Source: Balneola sp. EhC07 (GTDB taxonomy: Bacteria > Bacteroidota > Rhodothermia > Balneolales > Balneolaceae). Taken from it: a DNA stretch of 64,000 nucleotides. The translations under genes were made by a program, and so were the position numbers. Positions 17,821 through 27,481 of this stretch are shown in pieces. A model generated the notes under the pieces. It was given only the letters and a program-made list of their open reading frames with translations, searched no databases and had not been told where the DNA came from. The stretch's first letter is position 1. Every line of letters begins with the position of its first letter. The stretch covers positions 248,001-312,000 of the forward strand of contig NZ_LXYG01000002.1 of the NCBI RefSeq assembly GCF_001650905.1, in the 5' to 3' direction.

Positions 17821-18273
17821 CTATTTAATTTTTATGGAAGTGGAATAAAAATTGTCTTCAACTATGAATTTGGAATCTTGCCACGATGCCGGACCAAATC
17901 TCCCTCTTGCATTGTTAGAAAAGCCATAATCCTCTTTTGGGATACCCAGAAGATTTGTGTCTATTTTTCCGTTCTCATTTTTATCATGATATACAGCTAT
18001 AGCATACTCACCGAATGGGAGCATTTCCTGAGTCCATATTATTGTGGTACTGTCAACGGGCAAAACAATAGCATGTATGGGATCTTTGGTATATTTTTCT
18101 TTAGAGTCGAACATTGCAATTCGAATTTCCCCTTTCAATTCATTTATCCCTTCAATATAGAGTCTGAACTCTGAAACATCTTTTTCAGGGTAGGAAATTT
18201 CCTGAGCATTCAAACTCGTTCCTGAAATTATAGCTGCTAAAAATAATGTCGCTACTATCTGTAATCGTCTCAT
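17821..18273 (-). CDS. DUF2141 exported protein
   Basis: A 150-residue protein with a signal peptide ending near SLNAQE. The DUF2141 pattern is clear: LKGEIRIAMFDSKEKY near the front and FGEYAIAVYHDKNENGKIDTNLLGIPKEDYGFSNNARG in the second half, the latter containing a calcium-type DxNxNGxxD loop. The family is periplasmic or secreted and functionally uncharacterised. It is a single gene. Confidence 0.9.
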   Translation of the reverse strand: MRRLQIVATLFLAAIISGTSLNAQEISYPEKDVSEFRLYIEGINELKGEIRIAMFDSKEKYTKDPIHAIVLPVDSTTIIWTQEMLPFGEYAIAVYHDKNENGKIDTNLLGIPKEDYGFSNNARGRFGPASWQDSKFIVEDNFYSTSIKIK

Positions 18274-18345
18274 GATGATTTATTTTTTTTGAAACTAAGC
18301 AGATTATTACTACCAAAAAAATGGATTATTGTTTCCTAATCCTCA

Positions 18346-19425
18346 TTATTCAGGTGTCCATTCATAAAACTCTTCACATTTCACACAATCATTAATGATC
18401 CAGTTCTTCACTCCTTCATAACCCGAGTTTTCAAATAACAAATAGACAAGGGTTTCTAGATATCCCGCTTCTTTAACTTGAATCAAATACGGTGCATAGT
18501 GTTCACGAACAAAGCCTTTCTCCTCATAATCATCCTGAGATTCTTCGATAAGTCCTAACATATAATCATAACTACCTGCGATAAACTCAATTTCTGAAAG
18601 TTTTTTATTATCCTCACTATACTTTGATGCTACACTATGTATAGAAAGTACCATCTCAAGACCTTTCATTTGCTCTGAATCGCCGGAACCACCCAACAGT
18701 GAGTTTATAGTGATATTAATTTCATTAGATGCTGTATCTCTCTCAGCTGAATCAAAAAGTCCGTTTATCGCTTGAAAAACCTCGTCACTTCTGGCAGTAT
18801 TTTGTTCATAAAAAAGGAAGTAGGTATATGCAAGTATTGCAGGAATTGAATTTCCTTGATTTCTGTACATATTTCCTAACAGAAGATGACTGCTTGAATG
18901 TTCAAAGTTAGATAAAATAGCATTTTGTAAACTGAGCATTCCTTGGTTTTCATCACCAACGTTTATGGATGTAATAGCTAAACTGTAATGCAATAAATGA
19001 AATTCAGGATTGACTTCTATCCCCTTCTTAAAAGCTTTAATAGCTTCATATGGTTTTCCCATTTGATCGAGTGTGATACCATGCATATGATAAAATAAAT
19101 ACAAACTCTCACTATCAATACGCTCACCTTGCTTAAGATACATGAGTGCTTCCTCTAAATTGTTTGATTCCATAGAAGAGTATGAAATCTCATATAGTGC
19201 AGAAGCTGAATAGGGTTTTTGCTTAAGAATCCGCTTATAATATTCTTTGGCTTGTTTGTAGTCTCCCTCATCATGACTAATGATCCCTAATTTTAACCAG
19301 CCTTCCTCCTGGGAGTTTAATGGCTGATCTTCAATTAACTCGCCGGGCTGTTCAATAGCGTATTTTGAACTTCCACAAGAGATCAAAATCGGAATAAGAA
19401 TTAAATATAAGAGTTTCTTCATCAT
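18346..19425 (-). CDS. TPR-repeat lipoprotein
   Basis: A 359-residue lipoprotein (lipobox LISCGSS near residue 17; two adjacent ATG starts are possible). At least four tetratricopeptide repeats span about 38-185, for example GWLKLGIISHDEGDYKQAKEYYKRIL, ALYEISYSSMESNNLEEAL and AIKAFKKGIEVNPEFHLLHYSLA. TPR lipoproteins act as protein-interaction scaffolds in the envelope; the partner is unknown. It lies 12 bp downstream of csaA on the same strand and is probably co-transcribed. Confidence 0.82.
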   Translation of the reverse strand: MMKKLLYLILIPILISCGSSKYAIEQPGELIEDQPLNSQEEGWLKLGIISHDEGDYKQAKEYYKRILKQKPYSASALYEISYSSMESNNLEEALMYLKQGERIDSESLYLFYHMHGITLDQMGKPYEAIKAFKKGIEVNPEFHLLHYSLAITSINVGDENQGMLSLQNAILSNFEHSSSHLLLGNMYRNQGNSIPAILAYTYFLFYEQNTARSDEVFQAINGLFDSAERDTASNEINITINSLLGGSGDSEQMKGLEMVLSIHSVASKYSEDNKKLSEIEFIAGSYDYMLGLIEESQDDYEEKGFVREHYAPYLIQVKEAGYLETLVYLLFENSGYEGVKNWIINDCVKCEEFYEWTPE

Positions 19426-19437
19426 AGATATTTAGGA

Positions 19438-19776
19438 TTAATATAACTTTGATCCGTTTTCAACAGCTTGATCAGGGCTGATCAGAATAACTTTTCCGTC
19501 GCTATCGGGTAAGCCAGTCACCAAACACTCCGACATAAAAGGTCCTATCTGTTTAGGAGGAAAATTGACTACGGCTATAATCTGCTTCCCCATTAAGTCT
19601 TCTTTTTGATAGTGATCAGTAATTTGAGCTGAAGATTCTTTGATCCCTATCTCCTTCCCAAAATCTACAGTCAGTTTATAAGCCGGTTTTCTGGCTTCTG
19701 GAAAATCTTTGATTTCTGTAATTGTACCAACTCTTAATTCGACTTTTTCAAAGTCAGACCATGATATTTCTTTCAT
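19438..19776 (-). CDS. csaA: CsaA-type tRNA-binding-domain chaperone
   Basis: A 112-residue protein consisting only of an EMAP/tRNA-binding OB-fold domain: FEKVELRVGTITEIKDFPEARKPAYKLTVDFG, then VNFPPKQIGPFMSECLVTGL. This is the CsaA family, export-related chaperones that bind nascent proteins and perhaps tRNA. The length matches the family (about 110). It stands directly upstream of the TPR lipoprotein gene. Confidence 0.9.
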   Translation of the reverse strand: MKEISWSDFEKVELRVGTITEIKDFPEARKPAYKLTVDFGKEIGIKESSAQITDHYQKEDLMGKQIIAVVNFPPKQIGPFMSECLVTGLPDSDGKVILISPDQAVENGSKLY

Positions 19777-19815
19777 ATTTTTAGAAAGTTCCGGTTTTAA
19801 ACAAAGACTAAATTA

Positions 19816-21525
19816 TTATTTAATTAACGTCATAGATTTCACTTCTAAAAAATCTGAAGTTTGTAATCTGTAATAGTAGATACCACTAGATAATCCCGAG
19901 GCATCAAAAGTTACTGAGTGGGTTCCAGCTCTTTTCTGGCTATTTTCCAGGCTTGCAACCTCTTCTCCCAATAAATTATAAACCTTCAATTGTACATATG
20001 TTGAACGGGGTAACTTGTAAGAGATCTGTGTAGACGGATTAAACGGATTTGGATAATTTTGAGACAGTCCGGGTTCAGCAGGCAGTTCTGTGTTTTCATC
20101 ATTTATGCTTGTTGATAATCCGGTATTAAATGTTCGGGTCTCTGACCAAGAACCTGTGCCGTGTTCATTCCTTGCTCTTACTTTCCAGAAGTAAACAGTA
20201 TTCTCATCGAGGTTTTGAAAATCAAAGTCCCTGCTGTTCAACAAGGTTTCTTCAACAACAGGTTGGTTGAAGTTGTCTTCTTTCGAAATAACGATCTCAT
20301 ATTCATCAGCATCTGCTAAAGGCACCCATCGTAACAATTGTGAAGTTTCTAAAGCCTCAGCCCCATTTTGAGGGCTTTCAAGATACACTGAAATTGGCCT
20401 TGTATCCGGATCACTGACGGAAAAGTTGTGTCTGTATATTTCATTTTGGAAAACGGCTTCAAAAGTCCAGAGCCCGATCTCAGCCTGTGTGGGTAACGGG
20501 TAATTCCAATACCAATAAGAAGCTGAATAATGAGGAATTTCGCTTAATGAATGATTCCAATTCCTGAAAGTAGAACCGGACGGAGTTGTTATTTTGTAGG
20601 TTGTATTCTGGCCTTGAAGCTGATCTCTGTAATATGCTGCGGCCACCAGGTTATCCCCCATCAAAAAGCCATCTTTGTAATTCGGTGTTTCGGGACTTGG
20701 ACATTGATTAAATACCGGTCCTGCGGATTGAGTATGCAATGCATTTAACTCTGAATCATAATAATCGCGCTGAGATTGCCATAAGCTACTTTCAATTTGA
20801 TTACATGTGCCCTTAAATGGATCTACAACATTTCCACTTGCATCATGAACTTCGAAATGAAGGTGAGGTCCTGTAGAATTTCCGGAACTCCCAACTATAC
20901 CCAGATACTCTCCCTCTTCAACTTCTTCACCAATTGATTTAGTAGTAGCAGAACCGTTTTTAAGATGACCATACCAAGCAACGCTTCCATCAGAATGCCT
21001 TACATAAACCGCGTTCCAACTATTATTATTGAAAGAACAGCTTCTATCAAAATTTCCATCAGCTACATCTAAGATAACACCCGGAGCTGCTGCAAGTACC
21101 GCCACTTCACTATTGTCCATCTTATTCCAACCAAACGGCCATGTAAAGAAATCAATTCCTGCATGATTATAACCCGAATTAGTATCATAGGTTCTTCTTC
21201 CACAATTATAATCTGTCAGTACACTTGGGAATTTAGAGTTATGATCCACAAAATTAGAAATTCCATGATATCCAAAATCGAACAAATGGCTTTCTGCCCT
21301 TAGCGGCCATGAAAATCTAACATCTATTGCTTTAGCTTTGGAAATAGCACCTATTCTCTCCAAGCTATCCAACTTGATCTCTAAGTTTTGCATTATTTTT
21401 GAACGCTGTTCTGTACTTAGGTGATCAGATGGTAAATCGATAGAGCCACCTCCGTCCGGTTTTACGAATTGAGCCGACGCTGAATGTAACGTCATCAGAA
21501 ACAGGAAAAGCAAAGAGTATTTCAT
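19816..21525 (-). CDS. M23 endopeptidase with fibronectin-like domain and C-terminal sorting signal
   Basis: A 569-residue secreted protein with a signal peptide ending near SASAQ. A LytM/M23 peptidase domain spans about 110-270: zinc ligands are seen in NHAGIDFF and HLHFEVHD, with a GYLGIVGSSGNSTGPH core. It is followed by a strand-rich region, a fibronectin type III domain (about 385-470, FWKVRARNEHGTGSWSE) and a C-terminal sorting domain beginning at LSQNYPNPFNPST and ending SMTLIK. It should be exported by a type IX-like system and cut peptidoglycan cross-bridges or other peptides. Confidence 0.88.
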   Translation of the reverse strand: MKYSLLFLFLMTLHSASAQFVKPDGGGSIDLPSDHLSTEQRSKIMQNLEIKLDSLERIGAISKAKAIDVRFSWPLRAESHLFDFGYHGISNFVDHNSKFPSVLTDYNCGRRTYDTNSGYNHAGIDFFTWPFGWNKMDNSEVAVLAAAPGVILDVADGNFDRSCSFNNNSWNAVYVRHSDGSVAWYGHLKNGSATTKSIGEEVEEGEYLGIVGSSGNSTGPHLHFEVHDASGNVVDPFKGTCNQIESSLWQSQRDYYDSELNALHTQSAGPVFNQCPSPETPNYKDGFLMGDNLVAAAYYRDQLQGQNTTYKITTPSGSTFRNWNHSLSEIPHYSASYWYWNYPLPTQAEIGLWTFEAVFQNEIYRHNFSVSDPDTRPISVYLESPQNGAEALETSQLLRWVPLADADEYEIVISKEDNFNQPVVEETLLNSRDFDFQNLDENTVYFWKVRARNEHGTGSWSETRTFNTGLSTSINDENTELPAEPGLSQNYPNPFNPSTQISYKLPRSTYVQLKVYNLLGEEVASLENSQKRAGTHSVTFDASGLSSGIYYYRLQTSDFLEVKSMTLIK

Positions 21526-21562
21526 AGCTTAAATGCTAAAATTAAAAAGTAGTTAACAATAA

Positions 21563-21594
21563 AAAACTCTGCCAACTTTCGCTAACAGAGTTTT
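21563..21594 (-). terminator. rho-independent terminator of glnII
   Basis: On the minus strand, AAAACTCTG pairs with CAGAGTTTT. The stem continues inward through GTTAGC/GTTGGC with G-U pairs and is capped by a GAAA tetraloop, and a T run follows. It lies about 31 bases after the glutamine synthetase stop codon. Confidence 0.9.
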
Positions 21595-21624
21595 AAGGAA
21601 AACTTCAATAAGTGAGTGAATAAC

Positions 21625-22635
21625 TTATGAAGCTGATTTAACAGTTTTTATAATCCTTGCTGCAGCAGTGTAAGGATCTGCATTTGAGGCCGGTCTGCGA
21701 TCTTCTAACCATCCTTTCCACCCATTCTCAACTGTGGCAATAGGAATTCGTATAGAAGCACCTCTGTCAGATACACCATAACTAAATTCATCATGAGCAG
21801 CTGTTTCATGTTTCCCTGTAAGTCTCTCTTCATTATAAGCTCCATATACAGCCATATGCTCTTTAACCACGGGAGCAAAAGCGTCACAGATCTTATCGTA
21901 AATATCTTTTGATCCAGCTTCTCTCAGTACTGAGTTAGAAAAATTAGCATGCATTCCGGATCCGTTCCAATCCGTATTACCAAGTGGTTTTGGATGCCAG
22001 TTTATAGTTAAACCATATTGCTCGGCTGTTCTTTCCAACAAATAACGAGCAACCCAGATCTGATCCCCAGCTTCATCAGCACCTTTTGCAAAAATCTGAA
22101 ACTCCCATTGTCCTGCGGCTACTTCTGCATTAATACCCTCTACATTCAAACCTGCTTCAAGACAAATATCCAAATGTTCTTCAACTAAATCTCTACCAAA
22201 AGCCTTGTCCGCTCCAACGCCACAATAGTATGGTCCTTGAGGAGCAGGATATCCACCTACAGGAAATCCATAAGGCATATTTGTTTCCGGGTCCCATAAA
22301 AAATATTCCTGCTCAAAACCGAACCAAAAATCATTGTCGTGATCATCAATGGTTGCTCTTCCGTTGGTTTCGTGCGGAGTTCCGTCTGCATTCAAAACTT
22401 CTGTCATAACCAGATAAGCATTTACACGAGCTGGGTCACTGTAAATTGCCACAGGTTTTAACAAACAATCAGAGGAATTACCAACCGCTTGTTGAGTTGA
22501 ACTTCCATCGAAAGACCAAATTGGTGCGTCTTCAAGTTTGCCGGAAAAATCGTGAAGAACTTTTGTTTTGCTACGAAGTCCTTGTGTAGGAGCCGTTCCA
22601 TCTAACCAAATATATTCGAGTTTTGATGCAGACAT
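21625..22635 (-). CDS. glnII: glutamine synthetase, type II (GlnII)
   Basis: Makes glutamine from glutamate, ammonia and ATP. The 336-residue length and the motifs EYIWLDGTAP, PIWSFDGSSTQQA, FWFGFEQEYFL, GINAEVAAGQWEFQ, WNGSGMHANFS and SYGVSDRGASIRIP are those of the short eukaryote-like GSII group, not of the bacterial GSI (about 470 residues) or GSIII. It lacks the adenylylation site region of GSI, so it should not be controlled by that route. It is a single gene with its own terminator and a 270-bp upstream AT-rich region. Confidence 0.93.
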   Translation of the reverse strand: MSASKLEYIWLDGTAPTQGLRSKTKVLHDFSGKLEDAPIWSFDGSSTQQAVGNSSDCLLKPVAIYSDPARVNAYLVMTEVLNADGTPHETNGRATIDDHDNDFWFGFEQEYFLWDPETNMPYGFPVGGYPAPQGPYYCGVGADKAFGRDLVEEHLDICLEAGLNVEGINAEVAAGQWEFQIFAKGADEAGDQIWVARYLLERTAEQYGLTINWHPKPLGNTDWNGSGMHANFSNSVLREAGSKDIYDKICDAFAPVVKEHMAVYGAYNEERLTGKHETAAHDEFSYGVSDRGASIRIPIATVENGWKGWLEDRRPASNADPYTAAARIIKTVKSAS

Positions 22636-22909
22636 TTTGTAATGATTTTTTAAAATTTAAATTGACGGCTTAAGATAAGTTCTTTATCAAAAAAGACTCA
22701 ATTATTTTGGTATCTTTTTATTAACAATTAATTAAAAAAGGTTTACGATTTCGTTAACCAAATTTAATTACGTTTATATAAAACAAAAGCGCTTCCAGAC
22801 TTAAGAATTTAACAGCACAGGATTTTCACTTCACTTTTTTAGGCTTCAACTAAAGTGGTATCTTATATTCAAAATGTTTCCACATAAATTTTCATGTAAT
22901 TTTTAATTT

Positions 22910-23794
22910 TTGAACACATCTAATTTAAAAATCTGGGTAGAAGCTGCGCGTCCGAAAACCCTTGCCGCTGCTTTTGTCCCCGTTCTTGTCGGTGCTACTA
23001 TTGCTTATCAGCATGAACTTATTAACTGGATGGCAACTACTGTTGCTCTTATCTGTGCTTTTTTAATTCAGATCGGAACCAATTTTGCTAATGATTATTT
23101 CGACTTTGTAAAAGGAGCAGATACAGAAGAAAGAATAGGGTTTGAACGAGCTACTGCAAAAGGACTTATCTCTCCCAAAACCATGTTGAACGCTACTATC
23201 ATTTGTATGACTTTGGCGTTTTTATTTGGTCTTTATTTGGTGTGGATTGGCGGGGCAGTTGTCTTGATCATTGGCCTGTCTTCATTGTTATTTGGTGTGC
23301 TTTATACCGGAGGCCCTTTCCCGCTGGGTTATAATGGGCTTGGTGATTTGTTTGTTTTTATCTTCTTCGGAATAGTTGCAGTAATGACAACCTATTATGT
23401 TAATGCTTTATCATGGTCTGTGGATACTTTTTGGGCTTCTTTGGCAGTGGGAGCTTTGTGCACTAATATTTTAGTGGTTAACAATCTGAGGGATGTTGAA
23501 CAAGATAAAATTGCAGGCAAAAAAACATTGGGAGTACTTTTCGGTGAAACAATGCTTAAAGTAGAATACACTCTTATGCTTTTACTTGCATTTGCCATAC
23601 CTCCCCACTTCTATTTTCAGCTTGATTACGAAGTCTGGATCTTTCTTCCATTTCTGATCCTACCTATTGCGTTGTTACATACCAAAACTATCTGGACGGA
23701 AACCGAAAAACGAAACCTGAATCAACAGCTTGAGAAGACTGCCAAATTTATGACCTTATTCGGATTACTTTTTTCTATCGGGATTATCTTATAA
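22910..23794 (+). CDS. menA: 1,4-dihydroxy-2-naphthoate prenyltransferase MenA
   Basis: Membrane prenyltransferase of 294 residues with eight to nine membrane segments; it attaches the isoprenoid tail to DHNA. Both aspartate-rich motifs of the UbiA superfamily are visible: NDYFDFVKGAD (about 62-72) and NNLRDVEQDKIAGKKTL (about 188-204), with the conserved ARPKTLAAA entry sequence. It begins with TTG at 22910, since no in-frame ATG precedes the family start. Its stop overlaps the menC ATG (TAATG). Confidence 0.94.
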   Translation: MNTSNLKIWVEAARPKTLAAAFVPVLVGATIAYQHELINWMATTVALICAFLIQIGTNFANDYFDFVKGADTEERIGFERATAKGLISPKTMLNATIICMTLAFLFGLYLVWIGGAVVLIIGLSSLLFGVLYTGGPFPLGYNGLGDLFVFIFFGIVAVMTTYYVNALSWSVDTFWASLAVGALCTNILVVNNLRDVEQDKIAGKKTLGVLFGETMLKVEYTLMLLLAFAIPPHFYFQLDYEVWIFLPFLILPIALLHTKTIWTETEKRNLNQQLEKTAKFMTLFGLLFSIGIIL

Positions 23795-24867
23795 TGCTCA
23801 AATACTATACTTATAAAATTCCTTTTCAAACTCCTTTTTCTATATCAGGGGCAGTTTATGAATTCAGAGAAGGTATAATTGTAGAGTTTGATCACGACGG
23901 AATTCAGGCATTTGGCGAATTAGCCCCCCTACCCGGCTTTTCTGACTTTAGCTTAGATCAGGTTATATCGGTACTTCAACTCAATAAAGAGGCCTTAGAA
24001 AATGCTCTAATTAAAGGTGAATTCCCTCAGTTCTTTTATGTACTATCTCAAATACACAATATCCCATCGCTAAAATTTGGATTGGATACTTTATATCATG
24101 ATTATTTATCAAAACGAAAAGGTGTTTCACTAGCTGAATATTTATTTCCGGAATTGGCAACATCAAAAGTCACTTCAAATGGAGTATTGAGTATAAAAGA
24201 TGTAAGATCATCACTGAACACTGCAACAAAGATGATCCAAAATGGTTTTAAAACTCTGAAGGTTAAAGTTGGCAGAGACTTCGAAAATGAATTCCAACTT
24301 CTGAAAGCCTTAAGATCTGAACACCCTTCAATTCAGATCAGAATAGATTGCAATCGAGCATGGAGTTTTGATGAAGCCGTTTCAAACCTATCACAACTTG
24401 AGCCTTTAAATATTGAATACTGCGAAGAGCCATTAATCACTAAAGAAATTGATAAACTGAGCCTTCTTAAAAAAGAAACATCAATTAAATTAGCTGCCGA
24501 TGAATCTATTCGGAACAAAAAAGATGCCGGGGTACTATCAGTGCAAAATGGGTTTGATGTTTTCGTTTTAAAACCAATGATGATCGGTAGTTTTTCGGAA
24601 ATTTACGTAACAAAGCAACAGGCAAACTCTCATTATATTGATATGGTGTTTACCACATCGTTAGAAAGTAAAATAGGAAGGATAATTACGGCAATTTTAG
24701 CACTGGGTTGGGGCGCAAAAAAATATGCGCATGGATTAGCAACGGGTTCTCTTTTATCACACGATCTGAATGACGAAACTGAGATAAATTCGGGTTCTTA
24801 TGTTATTCCCCAAAAACCGGGCATTGGAATTGATTTGAATTATAAATACTTGAAAGAGATTATATAA
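23794..24867 (+). CDS. menC: o-succinylbenzoate synthase MenC
   Basis: Enolase-superfamily dehydratase of 357 residues, converting SHCHC to o-succinylbenzoate. The barrel shows the catalytic lysine pair in TLKVKVGR (about 154-161), metal ligands in IRIDCNRAW, EYCEEP and KLAADES, and the C-terminal lysine in FVLKPMMIG. It sits between menA and menE, sharing one base with menA. This fixes the role among the many enolase-superfamily members. Confidence 0.93.
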   Translation: MLKYYTYKIPFQTPFSISGAVYEFREGIIVEFDHDGIQAFGELAPLPGFSDFSLDQVISVLQLNKEALENALIKGEFPQFFYVLSQIHNIPSLKFGLDTLYHDYLSKRKGVSLAEYLFPELATSKVTSNGVLSIKDVRSSLNTATKMIQNGFKTLKVKVGRDFENEFQLLKALRSEHPSIQIRIDCNRAWSFDEAVSNLSQLEPLNIEYCEEPLITKEIDKLSLLKKETSIKLAADESIRNKKDAGVLSVQNGFDVFVLKPMMIGSFSEIYVTKQQANSHYIDMVFTTSLESKIGRIITAILALGWGAKKYAHGLATGSLLSHDLNDETEINSGSYVIPQKPGIGIDLNYKYLKEII

Positions 24868-24870
24868 ATA

Positions 24871-26361
24871 GTGTTTAAATCTAGATTACATATGTTTGAA
24901 TTCGGAAAATCAGAACCTCAAAAGGTTTTTCTTACTTCCGAACATGGAATGTATACATATAGCGATCTGGAAAGATTTACCGGGTTTTTCCTTGATATCA
25001 TCAAACAAAAGTCCGATTCCATTAAATGGCCTATCGCTTTTTTATCTGAATCTTCTGACTTATTGATATTTTCTATTGCTGCAGCATGGAACCTGGGGAT
25101 TCCTATCATTCCATTAAGTCCTAAGCTTTCTCAAAAAGAACTTGAGAATATAGTTCAGGAATTAAGTCCTTCTCTGATCTTTTGTGACACAGCAAACCGA
25201 AACAGACTTTCGGGCGAAGACGTTATTCATATGGATGAGAACTTCTTTCTGAATGCATTCACTTTCGATATCAGAGATCTGGATCTGCCTACGCCATCCA
25301 AGATCAAAGACAGTTCCATATTCGGATATTTCCTGACTTCAGGCACTACCGGCAAATCTAAGATCGTACCGTTGAAAAGACGTCAGATGATCTCAGCAGC
25401 AAAAGCATCTGCAAAAAACTTTCAGCCTGAACCTAATCATTTTTGGCTGTTATGCCTTCCATTGAATCACGTAGGTGGAATTTCCATAATATTCAGGTCG
25501 TTACTCTATGGCTCTGCCATTTACAGAATGGGGCGTTTCAATGAAGAGATGGTAACTGAATTTCTTTCGGAAAATCCCAGATTTCAGGCCGCATCACTTG
25601 TACCAACAATGCTGTCCAGACTTTTAAAGAATCCATTATTTAAAACCCACAGAGATTTCAAAGCTATTTTACTGGGAGGAGGACCAACTACTCATCAACT
25701 GCTGAAAAGATCTGTTGAAAGAGGTATCCCGATCGTGTCCAGTTATGGGATGACCGAAACATGTGCTCAAATTGTAGCTAATGCAATGACTACTCCTTCC
25801 GGGATGTATACTCCCCTAAAAAGTGTAGGCAAACCGTTTCCCCCAAATCAATTACAAGTCAGAGATATTAACGGAAAAGTATTGGGAAAAAATCAGTCGG
25901 GCATGATATGGTTGAAAGGGCCTCAAGTGTTTGACGGTTATTATAAAACAGACGAAAATGAAAATGTATTTGATAAAAATAATTGGTTTAAAACCGGAGA
26001 TTACGGTCATCTAAATGGATTTGATCAGCTTTTTATAGAATCAAGAAGGGAAGATCTGATCATTACCGGCGGAGAAAATGTAAATCCTGTTGAGGTTGAA
26101 GAAGCAATTCAACGTTTGCCGCTGATAAAAGAAGCGGTTGTAATAGGAATTCCTGACGAAGAATGGGGACAAAAAGTCACCGCGGTAATTACTTTATTAA
26201 ATGGTCAAACTCCGGATATTGATGAAATGAAGAAAATGCTTTCTTCAGAACTCACTGATTTCAAGATTCCTAAAGAATTAGTGGTGGTAGATAAATTACC
26301 AAAAACCGTGATGGGTAAAGTTAAAAGATGGGAACTTGCCCAACAGATCATAAAAAAGTGA
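24871..26361 (+). CDS. menE: o-succinylbenzoate-CoA ligase MenE
   Basis: Acyl-CoA synthetase of the ANL superfamily, 496 residues, which activates o-succinylbenzoate. Motifs: the P-loop FLTSGTTGKSKIVPL, SYGMTETCAQ, the hinge KTGDYGHLNG and the C-terminal catalytic lysine region LPKTVMGKVKRW. The GTG at 24871 with AAAGAG about 10 bases upstream is taken as start; the ATG at 24892 would shorten it by seven residues. It is the last gene of menACE. Confidence 0.92.
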   Translation: MFKSRLHMFEFGKSEPQKVFLTSEHGMYTYSDLERFTGFFLDIIKQKSDSIKWPIAFLSESSDLLIFSIAAAWNLGIPIIPLSPKLSQKELENIVQELSPSLIFCDTANRNRLSGEDVIHMDENFFLNAFTFDIRDLDLPTPSKIKDSSIFGYFLTSGTTGKSKIVPLKRRQMISAAKASAKNFQPEPNHFWLLCLPLNHVGGISIIFRSLLYGSAIYRMGRFNEEMVTEFLSENPRFQAASLVPTMLSRLLKNPLFKTHRDFKAILLGGGPTTHQLLKRSVERGIPIVSSYGMTETCAQIVANAMTTPSGMYTPLKSVGKPFPPNQLQVRDINGKVLGKNQSGMIWLKGPQVFDGYYKTDENENVFDKNNWFKTGDYGHLNGFDQLFIESRREDLIITGGENVNPVEVEEAIQRLPLIKEAVVIGIPDEEWGQKVTAVITLLNGQTPDIDEMKKMLSSELTDFKIPKELVVVDKLPKTVMGKVKRWELAQQIIKK

Positions 26362-26368
26362 ACTTCAA

Positions 26369-27436
26369 TTAAGGTTTAGGAAGCGATAACGTAAATGTTG
26401 TACCCTTCCCTTCCTCACTTTCAAAATTGATCTCACCTTTATGTAAATCAGTAAATACCTTTACGATCCAAAGCCCTAAACCGGAACCAATTTCATTTTT
26501 TGTTCCTTGTGATGAATCAGAAAATGCATTGAAAATAGTTTCCTTATGAGCTTCAGCTATCCCGACTCCATTATCTTTTACCGTAAATATATGTTTACCT
26601 TCGCTCTCCTTAATGTTTAGTTCGATCTTTCCATCCTGTTTAGTAAACTTTATGGAGTTTTGAATTAAGTTGTTTAAAACAGAGATCATTTTCTCTACAT
26701 CAATATTGAGTTTTGATCCAACCGGAAGTTCAGAATTGGTAATGAATTCTATCCCCTTCATTTCAAAATAGATCTTATGATTTTTTTCCAGCTTATCAAA
26801 GATCATATCTGGAGCAATTTTTTTCTTATTCAGATGAATTTCACCGTCATCAAATCTGGCCAGAGTAAGCATATTATCCAAAAACCTTGCATGGCTATCG
26901 GTACTGATCTCAATCAATTCTATATACTTGAAAATATCTTTCAGGTCAGGATCATCTCCCTGCAGTTCATCCTTGATCAACTCATTTGCAATTTTTATGG
27001 ATCCAATGGGTGTCTTAGAATCATGAGAAACCATTGCTATTAAACGGTTTTTCAACTTCAACAGATCATCAAGTTCCTCTATACACTTTTGAGTATTAGC
27101 CATCAAAACCCCAGCTTCATCTTCAAAATGCTTTGGTAAAGACGGGATCTTTTTATCAGAATTATATTTGATAACCGCTTTATTGGTCATTAAAATGGGC
27201 GCAAGTAAACGGAAAATAAAATACAGCGTTACCGAAGCTCCAACCACTGTAGCAACTAATACTACAAGTAAAATAGATACTCTTTCCTCAACCGGAAAAT
27301 AAATAGTAAGGTAAATGAACAGACCTATTAACGGGATATGTGTACCGATGAAAGCTATCAGAAATATTTTCCCGGTATAACCTTTTGGCCATTTTAATTT
27401 ACTTATTAGACTATAGAATGATAATTTACTATCCAT
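26369..27436 (-). CDS. sensor histidine kinase (orphan)
   Basis: A 355-residue membrane kinase. Two membrane helices (about 22-46 and 53-78) are followed by a HAMP-like linker, a dimerisation/phosphoacceptor domain with the H-box MVSHDSKTPIGS (histidine near residue 138), and an ATPase domain with N-box LNNLIQNSIKFT, G1 VKDNGVGIA and G2 GSGLGLWIVK. There is almost no periplasmic sensor domain. No response regulator gene is adjacent, so the partner and signal are unknown. Confidence 0.9.
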   Translation of the reverse strand: MDSKLSFYSLISKLKWPKGYTGKIFLIAFIGTHIPLIGLFIYLTIYFPVEERVSILLVVLVATVVGASVTLYFIFRLLAPILMTNKAVIKYNSDKKIPSLPKHFEDEAGVLMANTQKCIEELDDLLKLKNRLIAMVSHDSKTPIGSIKIANELIKDELQGDDPDLKDIFKYIELIEISTDSHARFLDNMLTLARFDDGEIHLNKKKIAPDMIFDKLEKNHKIYFEMKGIEFITNSELPVGSKLNIDVEKMISVLNNLIQNSIKFTKQDGKIELNIKESEGKHIFTVKDNGVGIAEAHKETIFNAFSDSSQGTKNEIGSGLGLWIVKVFTDLHKGEINFESEEGKGTTFTLSLPKP

Positions 27437-27481
27437 GAAAACCTTACTTGATGAATTTACTAATCTTATCGACAGCTTTCC

